Below, piece after piece: positions 33,473 through 43,228 of a DNA stretch of 64,000 nucleotides (the first letter of the stretch is position 1; every line of letters begins with the position of its first letter). The stretch covers positions 1 to 64,000 of the forward strand of contig LADM01000021.1 of the NCBI GenBank assembly GCA_000961645.1. The letters are read 5' to 3'. The notes below the pieces were generated by a model. It did not search any database. It was not told the DNA's origin and saw only the letters and a program-made list of their open reading frames with translations. The position numbers and the translations under genes were made by a program. Source of the DNA: Gammaproteobacteria bacterium BRH_c0 (GTDB lineage Bacteria > Pseudomonadota > Gammaproteobacteria > Pseudomonadales > Porticoccaceae).

Positions 33473-33504
33473 TCAAAAATTGCTAACAAGATAAGGAGTG
33501 TGCA

Positions 33505-34611
33505 ATGACGACAATAAAAACCCTGCCCGGCCTGCTGCTGATGGCGCTGGTTGCCCTGTTGCTGGCTGCCTGCGGTGCCGAGCAATCCGCCGATAGCGGC
33601 GCAGCGGCTGAAAAGGGCAAGACCTATAAATGGAAGCTGGTGATGACCTGGCCGAAAAATTATCCCGGCGTGGGGACTGGCCCGGAGGATTTCGCTAAAC
33701 AGGTCGAGCGCATGAGTGCCGGTCGCCTCAAAATTCATGTCTACGGTGCCGGTGAGCTGGTACCGGCGCTGGAGGTGTTTGACGCCGTGTCCCAGGGCAC
33801 TGCCGAGATGGGCCATGCCGCTCCCTACTACTGGAAGGGCAAGATCCCCTCCGCGCCGTTCTTCTCCAGCGTGCCGTTCGGTATGAACGCCACCGAGATG
33901 AACGCCTGGCTTCATAACGGCGGCGGCATGGAGATGTGGCGCGAGGCCTACGAACCTTTCAACCTCATTCCCTTTGCGGCGGGCAACACCGGGGTGCAGA
34001 TGGCGGGCTGGTTCAATCGCGAGATCAACAGCGTGGATGACTTCAAGGGCCTGAAAATGCGCATCCCGGGCATAGGCGGCGAAGTGATTCACCATATCGG
34101 CGGTCAGTCCATCAATATCCCCGGTGGCGAGCTCTACACCTCCATGCAGACCGGTGTGATCGATGCCCTGGAGTGGGTCAGCCCCTACAACGATATCGCC
34201 TTCGGTTTCCACCAGGTGGCCAAATATTATTACTACCCTGGCTGGCAGGAGCCAGGCCCGACCCTGGAGCTGATGATCAACAAACAGGCCTACGAGTCGC
34301 TGCCGGATGACTTGCAGGCCATTGTCGAGGTGGCGGCGCGCGCCCTCAACCAGTCCATGCTCGATGAATATACTGCGCGCAATGCCAGCTCCCTGCGCGA
34401 TCTGGTGGAAAAGCACGGTGTAGAGGTCAAGCCCTTGCCGAAGGCGGTGCTGGCTGACCTGAAGAAAATTTCTCACCAGGTGCTGGAAGAGATCGCCGCC
34501 AGCGATCCCATGGCGGGCAAGGTCTATGCCTCCCAGAAGGCTTTTATGGCGCAGACCATGAGCTACCAGGCCATCACCGAAGAAGCCTACGCGGAAGCCA
34601 GGCGCCCCTGA
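33505..34611 (+). CDS. TRAP transporter substrate-binding lipoprotein (DctP family), orphan
   Basis: A 368-residue lipoprotein (lipobox LLAAC, Cys near residue 23) of the DctP/TakP family. Typical blocks: WKLVMTWPKNYPGVGTGPEDFA, LKIHVYGAGELVPALEVFDAVSQGTAEMGH, LKMRIPGIGGEVI and GGELYTSMQTGVIDALEWVSPYND. Relatives deliver carboxylic acids such as 2-oxoacids to a DctQM permease. No permease gene is adjacent here, so partners must lie elsewhere. The ATG follows AAGGAG. A strong terminator follows the gene. Confidence 0.9.
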   Translation: MTTIKTLPGLLLMALVALLLAACGAEQSADSGAAAEKGKTYKWKLVMTWPKNYPGVGTGPEDFAKQVERMSAGRLKIHVYGAGELVPALEVFDAVSQGTAEMGHAAPYYWKGKIPSAPFFSSVPFGMNATEMNAWLHNGGGMEMWREAYEPFNLIPFAAGNTGVQMAGWFNREINSVDDFKGLKMRIPGIGGEVIHHIGGQSINIPGGELYTSMQTGVIDALEWVSPYNDIAFGFHQVAKYYYYPGWQEPGPTLELMINKQAYESLPDDLQAIVEVAARALNQSMLDEYTARNASSLRDLVEKHGVEVKPLPKAVLADLKKISHQVLEEIAASDPMAGKVYASQKAFMAQTMSYQAITEEAYAEARRP

Positions 34612-34634
34612 TTACCGGACGTTTGATGACAAGC

Positions 34635-34662
34635 AAAAGCGGCCCTGCGGGGCCGCTTTTTT
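34635..34662 (+). terminator. Rho-independent terminator after the TRAP binding protein
   Basis: AAAAGCGGCCC (34635-34645), a TGCG loop, and GGGCCGCTTTT (34650-34660) followed by two more T residues form a perfect 11-bp stem with a six-T tail. Genes on both sides converge on it, so it may work in both directions. Confidence 0.92.
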
Positions 34663-34671
34663 ATGCTGGAG

Positions 34672-35190
34672 TCAAAATCTGAGGCTGCTTGCTGCGACAT
34701 CCGGCAGGGATTCTGTGCGCTCAAGCACCTGGGGATTCAGGGCGTCAGCCAGGGCCAGATAGCGCTGCAGGTTGGTCCTGGCGGCGCTGCTGCCGGGATT
34801 GTGGGTAACCGGGTGATCGCTGGCAGCCAGTGTCCGCTCCAGCAGCTCTCCCTCCATGTGTTCGGCCAGCAATTCGTTGTCCTTGATGGCGCTGCGCAGA
34901 GTTTCAACGGCACTGTCGGCACTGCCAGCCAGCGACTGCGCTTTTAGCCAGCGCCGGGTTGCCCGCAGGGGTTTGACCACACTGCTGTGCCAGGGGTCAG
35001 ATGCCGCGCACAATTGCTCGATGGCCTGGGGGGCCAGGGTGCCGTAGCGGTGGCCGCTCCACAGGCAGAAGAGGATAAGCATCACATCCAGTTGGTGTTG
35101 ATCCTGCAGCCACAGACAGTTGTCAGCCACCCCTGCTTGCTCGTAAAGGTGATGGGCAAAATCAAGGAATTGGCGTTCAACGGCAGGCAT
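34672..35190 (-). CDS. TIGR02444/DUF2390 family protein
   Basis: A 172-residue cytoplasmic, mostly helical protein. FAHHLYEQAGVADNCLWLQD followed by QLDVMLILFCLWSGHRYG is the signature of the TIGR02444 (DUF2390) family, found across gammaproteobacteria and without a known function. There are no membrane segments or catalytic motifs. It is a single gene, convergent with the TRAP gene and divergent from the peroxiredoxin gene. Confidence 0.8.
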   Translation of the reverse strand: MPAVERQFLDFAHHLYEQAGVADNCLWLQDQHQLDVMLILFCLWSGHRYGTLAPQAIEQLCAASDPWHSSVVKPLRATRRWLKAQSLAGSADSAVETLRSAIKDNELLAEHMEGELLERTLAASDHPVTHNPGSSAARTNLQRYLALADALNPQVLERTESLPDVAASSLRF

Positions 35191-35342
35191 GAATAATTCC
35201 GGCGGCTCGAAGGTGGCGGGCGCCCAAAGTGGAGCGGCGTAACGCTATGGTGGAATCAACCGTGGTGCAGTGCAAGGGCTGCGCACAGCCACAGGCAAGC
35301 TATACTCAATGGCCCCGGCAAATCATTGCCAGCGAGCTACAA

Positions 35343-35392
35343 GCAGTCAACCACACGCGATCAATTACAAGCAGTCAACCCAGCAGTCAACC
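35343..35392. repeat. Three copies of a 10-bp direct repeat upstream of the peroxiredoxin gene
   Basis: GCAGTCAACC occurs at 35343-35352, 35371-35380 and 35383-35392. The first two copies share a further AA upstream. The last copy ends about 12 bp before the start codon, next to the ribosome-binding site. It could be a cluster of binding sites or local slippage. Confidence 0.6.
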
Positions 35393-35404
35393 AGGAGGTG
35401 ACTT

Positions 35405-36064
35405 ATGACGCTACGTATCGGCAGCCAGGCCCCGGATTTCAGCGCCGAGACCACTCAGGGCAGTATTGATTTTCACCAGTGGATCGGCGATCAGTGGGCG
35501 ATCCTGTTTTCCCACCCCAAGGATTTTACCCCGGTGTGCACCACTGAACTTGGCTACATGGCCAGTCTCAAACCGGAGTTCGACAAGCGCAACTGCAAGA
35601 TTATCGGCCTCAGTATCGATCCGGTGGACAATCATAAGCGCTGGTCCGAGGACATCGAGGCAACCCAGGGCCACGCTCCCAACTACCCGATGATCGGTGA
35701 TACCGATCTGAATGTGGCCAAACTCTACGACATGTTGCCGGAGGCAGAGCCCGGGACTGCCGAGGGCCGAACGGCGGTCGATAACGCTACGGTGCGTTCG
35801 GTGTTTGTGATCGGCCCCGACAAAAAGATCAAGGCCATGCTCACCTATCCCATGAGCACCGGGCGCAATTTTGACGAGGTGCTGCGGATTCTGGATTCCT
35901 GCCAGCTCACCGCCAAACACCGGGTGGCGACGCCGGTGAACTGGCGCCAGGGCGAGGATGTGATCATTGTGCCTGCGGTGTCGGACGAGGAGGCAAAAAA
36001 GGCATTTCCCGACGGCTGGAAGGCGCCGCGCCCCTACCTGCGCATAGTGCCCCAACCAAAATAG
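35405..36064 (+). CDS. 1-Cys peroxiredoxin (Prx6/LsfA type)
   Basis: A 219-residue peroxiredoxin. FSHPKDFTPVCTTELGYMA gives the peroxidatic Cys45 in PVCTTE. The long C-terminal domain (NWRQGEDVIIVPAVSDEEAKKAFPDGW) is typical of the Prx6 class, which lacks a resolving Cys in the normal position. It reduces hydrogen peroxide and organic peroxides in the cytoplasm. A strong AGGAGGTGA ribosome-binding site suggests high expression. Three short direct repeats lie just upstream. Confidence 0.94.
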   Translation: MTLRIGSQAPDFSAETTQGSIDFHQWIGDQWAILFSHPKDFTPVCTTELGYMASLKPEFDKRNCKIIGLSIDPVDNHKRWSEDIEATQGHAPNYPMIGDTDLNVAKLYDMLPEAEPGTAEGRTAVDNATVRSVFVIGPDKKIKAMLTYPMSTGRNFDEVLRILDSCQLTAKHRVATPVNWRQGEDVIIVPAVSDEEAKKAFPDGWKAPRPYLRIVPQPK

Positions 36065-36112
36065 TGCCGCAACCCAAGGGCTAACCTGTCCTGGTGGCGC
36101 TGGCTTGCAGGA

Positions 36113-37561
36113 TCAGCGCCGCCAGAACATGGGTGAGAACAGCACCAGCACGGTGAAGATCTCCAGGCGGCCAAGGATCATCGCCACCGACAGCACCCAC
36201 TTGGCAAAGTTGTTGATGTCACCAAAGTGGGCGGATACGGCGCCCAGGCCGGGACCCATATTGTTGAGGCTGGCTGCTGTGGCAGACCAGGCTGTGACAT
36301 AGTCAAGCCCTGACGCCATCAGCACCAGCACGATCATGTAGAACACCGCCAGATAGACACCAAAGAACGCCCAGACCGCATCGGTGACGCGGGTGGGCAC
36401 TGCCCAGTTGCGGATCTTCATGGAGAACACGCCGCTGGGGTGGACCAGGCGGCCAATCTCGCGCATCACCTGCTTGGTCATGATCAGCATTCTGCCCATC
36501 TTGACACCGCCAGTGGTCGACCCCACACAGCCGCCAAAAAACGACATCACCAGCAGGAAGAACGGCAAAAAGGTTGGCCAGGCACTGAAGTTATCGGTGG
36601 TGAACCCGGTGGAGGTCATGATAGAGACCAGCTGGAAAGTGCCGTGATACAGGCTTTTTTCAGCGGAATACATGCCAGTGAAATAGAGATAGGCGCAGAC
36701 CACCACCGAGCAGCCCAGCAACGTCAGCAGGAAGGTTTTGGCTTCCGGGTTGCGCCAGTAATGGAACACCGTGCCGCGCACCCAGGCGTAGTAGTGCAGG
36801 CCAAAACTCATGGCCGAGACAGTCATGAAAAAGATACCAATCGCAATAATCAGATTGCTGTCGTAATAGCCCAGGCTGGCGTCGTAGTTGGCAAAGCCGC
36901 CGGTGGCAATGGTCGAAAAGCTGTGGGTAAGGGCATCGAAAAAAGTCATACCTGCAGCCCAGTACGCCAGGGTACAGACTGCATTGAGAAACACATAGAT
37001 GATAAACAGCGCCTTGGCCGTCTCGGCAATGCGAGGGGTCATCTTGGTTTCCTTGGATGGCCCCACGTTCTCCGCCTTGTAGAGCTGCATGCCGCCAATG
37101 CCCAGCATCGGCATGATGGCAACGGCGATCACGACAATACCGATCCCGCCCAGAAAGTGCAGCTGCTGGCGGTAATAGAGAATGGATTTGGGCAGGAAAT
37201 CCAGCCCGGTGATGACCGTGCCGCCGGAGGTGGTGATGGCCGAGACGGACTCAAAAATGGCGTCTGAAAAGGACAGGTGGACCTCATCCACCAGCATCAG
37301 CGGCAGGGTGCCGGTGAGGCCCAGCACCACCCAGAACAATACCGTGATGATAAAGCCGTCGCGGGTACGCAGCTCAACGGTGGCGCGGCTGAACGGCAGC
37401 CACATCACCAGGCCCAGGGAAAAGGTGATGGCAAAGGCGAGGAAAAATGCCTGCGAGGTGTGTTCCTGATAAATCACCGCCACCACAATGGGGATCAGCA
37501 GGGTAACGCTGAACACCATCAGGAACAGGCCGAGAATTCGTGACACGATGTTCGGATGCAT
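36113..37561 (-). CDS. trkH: Trk-type potassium uptake channel subunit TrkH
   Basis: A 482-residue membrane protein of the Trk/Ktr/HKT family with about ten to twelve helices and four pore loops carrying the selectivity-filter glycines (TTSGGT, IATGGFAN, TSTGFTTD and NNMGPGLG). With TrkA it forms the main low-affinity potassium uptake system. The ATG at 37561 is preferred over an in-frame TTG at 37570. It begins 23 bp after the trkA stop on the same strand. Confidence 0.95.
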   Translation of the reverse strand: MHPNIVSRILGLFLMVFSVTLLIPIVVAVIYQEHTSQAFFLAFAITFSLGLVMWLPFSRATVELRTRDGFIITVLFWVVLGLTGTLPLMLVDEVHLSFSDAIFESVSAITTSGGTVITGLDFLPKSILYYRQQLHFLGGIGIVVIAVAIMPMLGIGGMQLYKAENVGPSKETKMTPRIAETAKALFIIYVFLNAVCTLAYWAAGMTFFDALTHSFSTIATGGFANYDASLGYYDSNLIIAIGIFFMTVSAMSFGLHYYAWVRGTVFHYWRNPEAKTFLLTLLGCSVVVCAYLYFTGMYSAEKSLYHGTFQLVSIMTSTGFTTDNFSAWPTFLPFFLLVMSFFGGCVGSTTGGVKMGRMLIMTKQVMREIGRLVHPSGVFSMKIRNWAVPTRVTDAVWAFFGVYLAVFYMIVLVLMASGLDYVTAWSATAASLNNMGPGLGAVSAHFGDINNFAKWVLSVAMILGRLEIFTVLVLFSPMFWRR

Positions 37562-37584
37562 GGCGGGCAATCCCTGGGGGTGAA

Positions 37585-38967
37585 TTAGAAGAACGTGAAG
37601 CCGACCTGGAACAGGCGCTCAATATCCTTGACGCGGGTTTTGTCCACCACAAAGACAATCACATGGTCACCGCTTTCAATGATGGTGTTGCGGTGGGCGA
37701 TGATCACCTCGCCATCGCGCTCCAGCGCCGCGAGAGTCGCCCCCGGTGGCGATTTGATCTGCTCAATGGTGCGCCCCACCACCTTCGAACTTTTGGCATC
37801 GCCATGGACAATGATTTCCAGCACCTCGGCGGCACCGCGACGCAGGGAGTGGACGTTCACCGCGCCGCTCTTGCGCACATGGGTCAGCAGCAGACTGGTG
37901 GTGGTCTGCTGGGGCGAGATGGCGATATCGATTTCGCCCCCCTGCATCAGGTTGGCGTACACCTGGTTCTGGATCAGGGTCATTACCTTGCGGGCGCCGA
38001 GGCGCTTGGCCAGCAGCGAGGCCATGATATTGACCTCGTCATCGTTGGTCAGGGCGAGGAACAAATCAGTTTTGTCGATGCTCTCTTCCAGCAGCAGATC
38101 CTGGTCGGTGGCGGAGCCGTTGAGCACCGTGGTGCGCTCCAGGCGTTCGGCGAGGAACTCGCAGCGCGACTTGGAAAATTCGATGATCTTGACGTTGTAG
38201 TCTTTCTCCAGGGCCTGGGACAGGCGGTAGCCGATATTGCCGCCGCCGGCAATGATGAGGCGCTTGTAGGGGTTTTCCAGCTGGCGCAGTTCGCCCATCA
38301 CCTGGCGGATATTCTTTTTGGCGGCGATAAAGAACACTTCGTCGCCAGCCTCAATGACCGTGTCGCCCTCCGGCACGATGGACCTGTCCTTGCGGTAGAT
38401 GGCCGCCACCCGGCAATCCACATTGGGCATGTGCTCGCGCAACGAGCGCAGCTGATGGCCCACCAGCGGACCGTCGTCATAGGCCCGCACTGCCACCAGC
38501 TGCATGACGCCATCGGCAAAATCCAGCACCTGCAGTGAACCGGGCTGGTCCACCAGGCGGTGGATATAGTCGGTGACCACCTGCTCGGGGGTGATCAGCA
38601 CGTCCACCGGCAGGTGCTCGGGGCTGAACAGCTTGTCACGGTAGCGCGGCATGACATAGCTGCCAGCCCGGACGCGGGCGATCTTGGTGGGAGTCTTGAA
38701 CAGCGAGTAGGCCACCTGGCAAGCGAGCATGTTGATTTCGTCACTGCTGGTGACAGCGACAATCATATCGGCATCCTCAATACCGGCACGAATCAGCGCG
38801 TCCGGATGGGAACCCATGCCCACGACGGTGCGGATATCGAGGCGATCCTGCAGTTCGCCCAGGCGATCGATGTCGATATCCACCACGGTGATATCGTTGG
38901 CCTCACTGGCCAGATGCTCCGCCAGTGTGCCGCCTACCTGACCCGCACCAACAATGATGATTTTCAT
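37585..38967 (-). CDS. trkA: Trk system regulatory subunit TrkA
   Basis: A 460-residue cytoplasmic protein made of two tandem RCK units. Each has a Rossmann motif ([13 protein letters not shown] at the N-terminus, [13 protein letters not shown] near 240) followed by a TrkA-C domain (ending [11 protein letters not shown] and [11 protein letters not shown]). It binds NAD(H) or nucleotides and gates TrkH. Its ATG overlaps the rsmB stop by 4 bp (ATGA), the common gammaproteobacterial rsmB-trkA arrangement. Confidence 0.96.
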   Translation of the reverse strand: MKIIIVGAGQVGGTLAEHLASEANDITVVDIDIDRLGELQDRLDIRTVVGMGSHPDALIRAGIEDADMIVAVTSSDEINMLACQVAYSLFKTPTKIARVRAGSYVMPRYRDKLFSPEHLPVDVLITPEQVVTDYIHRLVDQPGSLQVLDFADGVMQLVAVRAYDDGPLVGHQLRSLREHMPNVDCRVAAIYRKDRSIVPEGDTVIEAGDEVFFIAAKKNIRQVMGELRQLENPYKRLIIAGGGNIGYRLSQALEKDYNVKIIEFSKSRCEFLAERLERTTVLNGSATDQDLLLEESIDKTDLFLALTNDDEVNIMASLLAKRLGARKVMTLIQNQVYANLMQGGEIDIAISPQQTTTSLLLTHVRKSGAVNVHSLRRGAAEVLEIIVHGDAKSSKVVGRTIEQIKSPPGATLAALERDGEVIIAHRNTIIESGDHVIVFVVDKTRVKDIERLFQVGFTFF

Positions 38968-40313
38968 AGCTGACCCTTATCCGCTTGATGTGCCGGTTGT
39001 TGCTCAGGTTGAAAGCTGCCGGTTTTTTCCAGCAGAGCAAAGTAAAAACCGTCATTGCCACCCGGCTGCGGCAGGCACTGGCGGCCTGCACTGGTGGCAA
39101 TTCCCCAGGGTGCGGCAATCAGCACCTGGCGAGCATCGTGTTGCTTGTCGAGGAAAGCCAGCACGACCTGATCGTTTTCTGCGGGCAGCACGGAGCAGGT
39201 GGTATACAGCAAACGCCCACCCGGCTTGAGGGTACCCCACAGGGCGTCCAGCAGGCGCAACTGGATGGCGGCAAGTCTGTCAATGTCTTCCGGCTGGCGC
39301 AACAGTTTGATGTCCGGGTGGCGGCGGATAACACCGCTGGCGGAACAGGGGGCATCGAGCAGGATGCGGTCAAAAGCAGTGCCGTCCCACCACTTGTCGG
39401 TTGCGGCGGCATCGGCGGCAACCAGTGTCGCCTCCAGGCCCAGGCGGGCAAGATTGTCGGCAACCCGCTCCAGCCGCTCGGCATCCACATCCAGCGCCAC
39501 GAGATCGGCCAGATCGGGCTGGTATTCCAGCAGATGACAGGTCTTGCCGCCGGGCGCGCTACAGGCGTCGAGGACACGCTCGCCCGCCTGGGGGGCCAGC
39601 AGTGGCGCGCACAGCTGTGCGGCTTCATCCTGCACACTGGCCCAACCCTCGGCAAAATGCGGCAGACGGTCTATGGTTGTCGCCTCGGCGAGGTAAATGC
39701 CATTGTCGGCAAAGGGTGCTGCCTGTGCGTCAATATTTTGCGCTGCCAGCAGTGCCAGATAATCAGCGCGGGTAGTTTTGCCCCTGTTGACCCGCAGGGT
39801 GAAGGGCGGTCGGGCGTTGTTGGCAGCAAACAGCTCTTCTACCTGGGCGGGCCAGGCGCTGGCAAGGGCGCTGCGCAGCCAGTCCGGGTGTGCGCTGGTA
39901 AAGGCCGGGTTGGCTTGGAGGCTGACTTCAAGGCTGTCGCGCTCGCGCAGGTAGCGGCGCAGGACGCCATTGGCCAGACCCTTGGCCCATGGGCGCTTGA
40001 GTGCCTGGCAGGCGGCTACGGTTTCGTTGACGGCGGCGTGGTCGGGGGTGCGCATCTCCCGCAACTGGTAGAGGCCGGCGGCAAGCAGCGCAGTAATTTC
40101 GGCATCCTTGGCCTTGAGGGGCTTGGCGAGCAATTCCCCCAGCAGCACATCGAGGGCTGGATACCAGCGCAGTGTGCCGTAGCACAGCTCCTGCAGGAGG
40201 CCGCGGTCGGCTGCATCAACCTGGGGCAGGAGGGCGGGCAGCAGGGTGTTGAGGGAAGCTTCGCCGCGCAGTACCGCAGCCAGAACCTTGGCGCAGGCCA
40301 CCCGCACTTTCAT
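38964..40313 (-). CDS. rsmB: 16S rRNA (cytosine-967-C5)-methyltransferase RsmB
   Basis: A 449-residue enzyme. An N-terminal NusB-like RNA-binding region (about 1-140) precedes the methyltransferase core: [17 protein letters not shown] (S-adenosylmethionine site), [18 protein letters not shown] and [14 protein letters not shown], which hold the two catalytic cysteines. It methylates C967 of 16S rRNA. It lies between fmt (95 bp upstream) and trkA, the usual fmt-rsmB-trkA order, and is probably in the same transcript. Confidence 0.95.
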   Translation of the reverse strand: MKVRVACAKVLAAVLRGEASLNTLLPALLPQVDAADRGLLQELCYGTLRWYPALDVLLGELLAKPLKAKDAEITALLAAGLYQLREMRTPDHAAVNETVAACQALKRPWAKGLANGVLRRYLRERDSLEVSLQANPAFTSAHPDWLRSALASAWPAQVEELFAANNARPPFTLRVNRGKTTRADYLALLAAQNIDAQAAPFADNGIYLAEATTIDRLPHFAEGWASVQDEAAQLCAPLLAPQAGERVLDACSAPGGKTCHLLEYQPDLADLVALDVDAERLERVADNLARLGLEATLVAADAAATDKWWDGTAFDRILLDAPCSASGVIRRHPDIKLLRQPEDIDRLAAIQLRLLDALWGTLKPGGRLLYTTCSVLPAENDQVVLAFLDKQHDARQVLIAAPWGIATSAGRQCLPQPGGNDGFYFALLEKTGSFQPEQQPAHQADKGQL

Positions 40314-40408
40314 GGGGTATTCCTGACGTTGGCCATGTCGATACTGTTCATGGAATGCTCTGGGTCATGGAATATCCCGGTGATGGCCGTCTGGAAAACA
40401 GGTAGGGG

Positions 40409-41398
40409 TCATAAGCCGCTGGTTTCCAGCTGAGAAAAGCGCTGGCCAACGGTAACAAAATGAGGGTTGCCGCGCAGGATATCTGCCACCGGAAGGCGCT
40501 TCTTGCCCGCCAGCTGGGCCTCGGTGATCAGCAGTGTTCCCTCCCCGCAGGCAACGCCGATGCCGCTGGCGTCGACAGAAAGAACGGTCCCCGACGCCGC
40601 GACAGCATTGGTCGCACTCAGTACTTCGGTCATCCAGATCCGCAGCGGCTGGTCATCGAGGCTGGTGAAGGCGACCGGAAAGGGATTAAAAGCGCGCACC
40701 TTGCGGTCAATGACCACTGCCGCCTGCTGCCAGTCGATGTCGGCTTCCTGCTTGCTGATCTTGCTGGCGTAGGTGGTGTGGCTGTCGTCCTGTTTTTCCG
40801 CGCGCAGGGCGTTGGCGCTGATAGCGTCGAGGGTTGCCAGCAGTGCCGGGGGGCCGAGCTGCGCCAGTTTGTCATGCAGGGAGCCGCCCGTTTCATCACT
40901 CTCAATGGTGCAGCTCACCCTGGCCAGCATATCGCCGGTATCGAGGCCGATATCCATCTGCATGATGGTGATGCCGGTTTCACGATCTCCCGCTTCGATG
41001 GCGCGCTGGATAGGCGCGGCGCCGCGCCAGCGCGGCAGCAGCGAGGCGTGAACATTGATACAGCCGTGGCGGGGAGTGGCCAGCACTGCCTCGGGCACCA
41101 TCAGGCCATAGGCCACCACCACGAACAGGTCGGGCTGCAAATCGCGAATTTGCTGTTGTGATTCAGGGGGTTTGAGGCTGGCTGGTTGAAACACCGGCAA
41201 TTGATGGGCGAGGGCCAGTTCCTTGACCGGGCTGGCGGCGAGCTTTTTGCCGCGCCCGGCAGGCCGGTCTGGCTGGGTAAAAACCCCGACTATCTGACAG
41301 CCATCGTCAATCAGCGCCTGCAGATGATGGGCGGCAAACTCGGGGGTGCCGCCAAAAATTACCCGTAAACCTGTGCGGGCAGGCGCTGTTGATGGCAT
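40409..41398 (-). CDS. fmt: Methionyl-tRNA formyltransferase
   Basis: A 329-residue enzyme with family blocks FGGTPEFAAHHL, INVHASLLPRWRGAAPIQRAI (10-formyl-THF binding) and MDIGLDTGDML, and a C-terminal tRNA-binding domain starting near residue 210. It formylates the initiator Met-tRNA. It starts 9 bp after def, forming the standard def-fmt operon divergent from the LysM gene. Confidence 0.97.
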   Translation of the reverse strand: MPSTAPARTGLRVIFGGTPEFAAHHLQALIDDGCQIVGVFTQPDRPAGRGKKLAASPVKELALAHQLPVFQPASLKPPESQQQIRDLQPDLFVVVAYGLMVPEAVLATPRHGCINVHASLLPRWRGAAPIQRAIEAGDRETGITIMQMDIGLDTGDMLARVSCTIESDETGGSLHDKLAQLGPPALLATLDAISANALRAEKQDDSHTTYASKISKQEADIDWQQAAVVIDRKVRAFNPFPVAFTSLDDQPLRIWMTEVLSATNAVAASGTVLSVDASGIGVACGEGTLLITEAQLAGKKRLPVADILRGNPHFVTVGQRFSQLETSGL

Positions 41399-41407
41399 TG
41401 CTGTTCC

Positions 41408-41914
41408 TCAGGCCTGCTGGCGCTGCAGTTTTTCGAGTTTCTGGCGGATACGCTGACGCTTGATGGGAGACAGATAGTCGACAAACAGCTTGCCTTCAAG
41501 GTGATCAAGCTCGTGCTGGATACACACGGCCAGCAAGCCGTCGGGCAGCAGTTCGAAGGGATTGCCATCGCGGTCGAGAGCGCGGACACGGATGCTGGCG
41601 GGGCGCGAGACGCTTTCGTAAAAGCCCGGTACGGAAAGGCAGCCCTCCTGATAATCCTGTGCGTCGTCGCCAATCACCTCGACTTCCGGGTTGATAAAGA
41701 CCATGGGCTGGTTGCGCTCGTCGGAAATATCCATCACCACCACCCGTTCGTGGACGTTTACCTGGGTGGCGGCCAGGCCGATACCGGGGGCGTCGTACAT
41801 GGTTTCGAACATGTCATCGACCAGCTGGCGGATGCGCTCGTCCACGGCGGAGACGGGCTTTGCCCTGGTGCGCAGTCGGGGGTCGGGGAATTCGAGGATT
41901 GTGAGAATGGCCAT
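41408..41914 (-). CDS. def: Peptide deformylase
   Basis: A 168-residue metalloenzyme with the three conserved motifs: [16 protein letters not shown] (metal-binding Cys) and [15 protein letters not shown] (two metal-binding His and the catalytic Glu). It removes the formyl group from nascent proteins and works with Fmt. It is the first gene of the def-fmt-rsmB-trkA-trkH run, divergent from the LysM gene across 163 bp. Confidence 0.97.
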   Translation of the reverse strand: MAILTILEFPDPRLRTRAKPVSAVDERIRQLVDDMFETMYDAPGIGLAATQVNVHERVVVMDISDERNQPMVFINPEVEVIGDDAQDYQEGCLSVPGFYESVSRPASIRVRALDRDGNPFELLPDGLLAVCIQHELDHLEGKLFVDYLSPIKRQRIRQKLEKLQRQQA

Positions 41915-42077
41915 AGTCTTTGCAACAGATTTCTAGCAAAATGGCATGAACCACTGCTAACATTGGATTTCAAAAGGATTTGCTCTGGCCACCGGAGCCG
42001 GAGCGTGGATATAAAAACACAGCTTCACGTGGCTGAAAGTATACATCATTGGGGAAAAGCAGACAGGACGAGTCACC

Positions 42078-43157
42078 ATGAAAAAAATCCTACTTACTCT
42101 CATGGCCGCATGGCTCAGTGTGGCGGTGGCATTCGCCGCCGAACCGTCCTTCAGGGATGACGTGCCGGAACGCTACACCGTCAAGGAAGGAGACACCCTG
42201 TGGGACATCTCCGCCATGTTTTTGCAGGATCCCTGGTTGTGGCCCGAGATCTGGGAGGCCAATCCCCAGATCCCCAATCCCCACCTGATCTACCCCGGCG
42301 ATGTTATCGCCATGGTCTATGTCGATGGCAAGCCGCGCCTCACCATTGAGCGCAATGGCGTTTCATCAGGTTCCGCCGCTGCAAACCGGGCAGCACCTGC
42401 GCGCAGTGCCGATGGGCGTACCGTTGTGCTGACGCCGAGCATCAAGAAAGTGCCCAATGACCGGGCGATCCCCGCCCTGCCACTCGATGCCATCAACAAT
42501 TTCCTGACCCGCATTCGCCTTGTGGCGGAAGGTGAGCTCGAATCCGCACCCTATGTAGTGGCCGGTCATGAGAAAAAACTGATTGGCGGTGAAGGCGATG
42601 ATTTCTATGTGCGCGGGGCGCTGCAACCCGGTGTCGATTTTTATGGCATCTATCGCAAGGGTGACCCCTATATCGACAAGGAGACCAAGGAGTTGCTTGG
42701 CCTTAAGGCCGAGGACATCGGCTCCGGCCAGGTTAAGAAGGTTGATGGCGAAGTGGCTACCATTGCCGCCACCCGCAGCGTTCGTGAGATTCGCATCGGC
42801 GATCGGCTGTTGCCCCACGAGGAGCGTCGTCTGGATTCGGCCTTCTTCCCGGTTGCTCCCGATGCGGATGTAAAGGGCAAGATCATTTCCGTTGAAGGCG
42901 GTGTTACCCAGGTGGGTTACCTCGATGTGGTCGCCATCAATCGCGGTGAACGCGACGGGCTCGAAGTGGGCAATTTGCTGGGTATTTTCAAGGCGGGTGA
43001 ACAGGTCCAGGACCGGGTGGCGGGCGATCTGATCACCTTGCCCTCCGAGCGCGCCGGAATGCTGATGGTGTTCCGCGCCTACGAAAAAATGAGTTTTGGT
43101 CTGGTGCTTCACGCCGACCGCCCGCTGGCGGTTGATGACGAGGTGGCCAACCCTTGA
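42078..43157 (+). CDS. LysM-domain exported protein next to dprA
   Basis: A 359-residue protein with a signal peptide (LMAAWLSVAVAFA-AE) and one N-terminal LysM domain (YTVKEGDTLWDISAMFLQDPWLWPEIWEANPQI..NPHLIYPGDVI, about 35-80) that binds peptidoglycan. The remaining 270 residues are beta-rich with no catalytic motif I recognise. A LysM protein between def and dprA is conserved in many gammaproteobacteria; its role is unclear, perhaps in cell-wall maintenance. A terminator-like stem follows. Confidence 0.9.
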   Translation: MKKILLTLMAAWLSVAVAFAAEPSFRDDVPERYTVKEGDTLWDISAMFLQDPWLWPEIWEANPQIPNPHLIYPGDVIAMVYVDGKPRLTIERNGVSSGSAAANRAAPARSADGRTVVLTPSIKKVPNDRAIPALPLDAINNFLTRIRLVAEGELESAPYVVAGHEKKLIGGEGDDFYVRGALQPGVDFYGIYRKGDPYIDKETKELLGLKAEDIGSGQVKKVDGEVATIAATRSVREIRIGDRLLPHEERRLDSAFFPVAPDADVKGKIISVEGGVTQVGYLDVVAINRGERDGLEVGNLLGIFKAGEQVQDRVAGDLITLPSERAGMLMVFRAYEKMSFGLVLHADRPLAVDDEVANP

Positions 43158-43187
43158 GGCTGCGCGACTAAACAGTTGAAATAACAT

Positions 43188-43217
43188 AACCCCGGCCTGT
43201 GCCGGGGTTCGTTTTCC
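43188..43217 (+). terminator. Stem-loop after the LysM gene
   Basis: AACCCCGGC (43188-43196), loop CTGT, and GCCGGGGTT (43201-43209) followed by CGTTTTCC. The stem is strong but the T run is short. It ends just before the dprA ribosome-binding site, so partial read-through into dprA is likely. Confidence 0.7.
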
Positions 43218-43228
43218 AGGGAGGGAAA

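Noticed and set aside
31143-33476. A 777-codon open frame on the minus strand across uvrD
   Set aside because: It mirrors uvrD codon composition, has no ribosome-binding site or family motif, and would remove a textbook helicase gene.
35343-35392. Possible minimal CRISPR-like repeats
   Set aside because: Only three 10-bp units with unequal spacing and no cas genes anywhere in the window.
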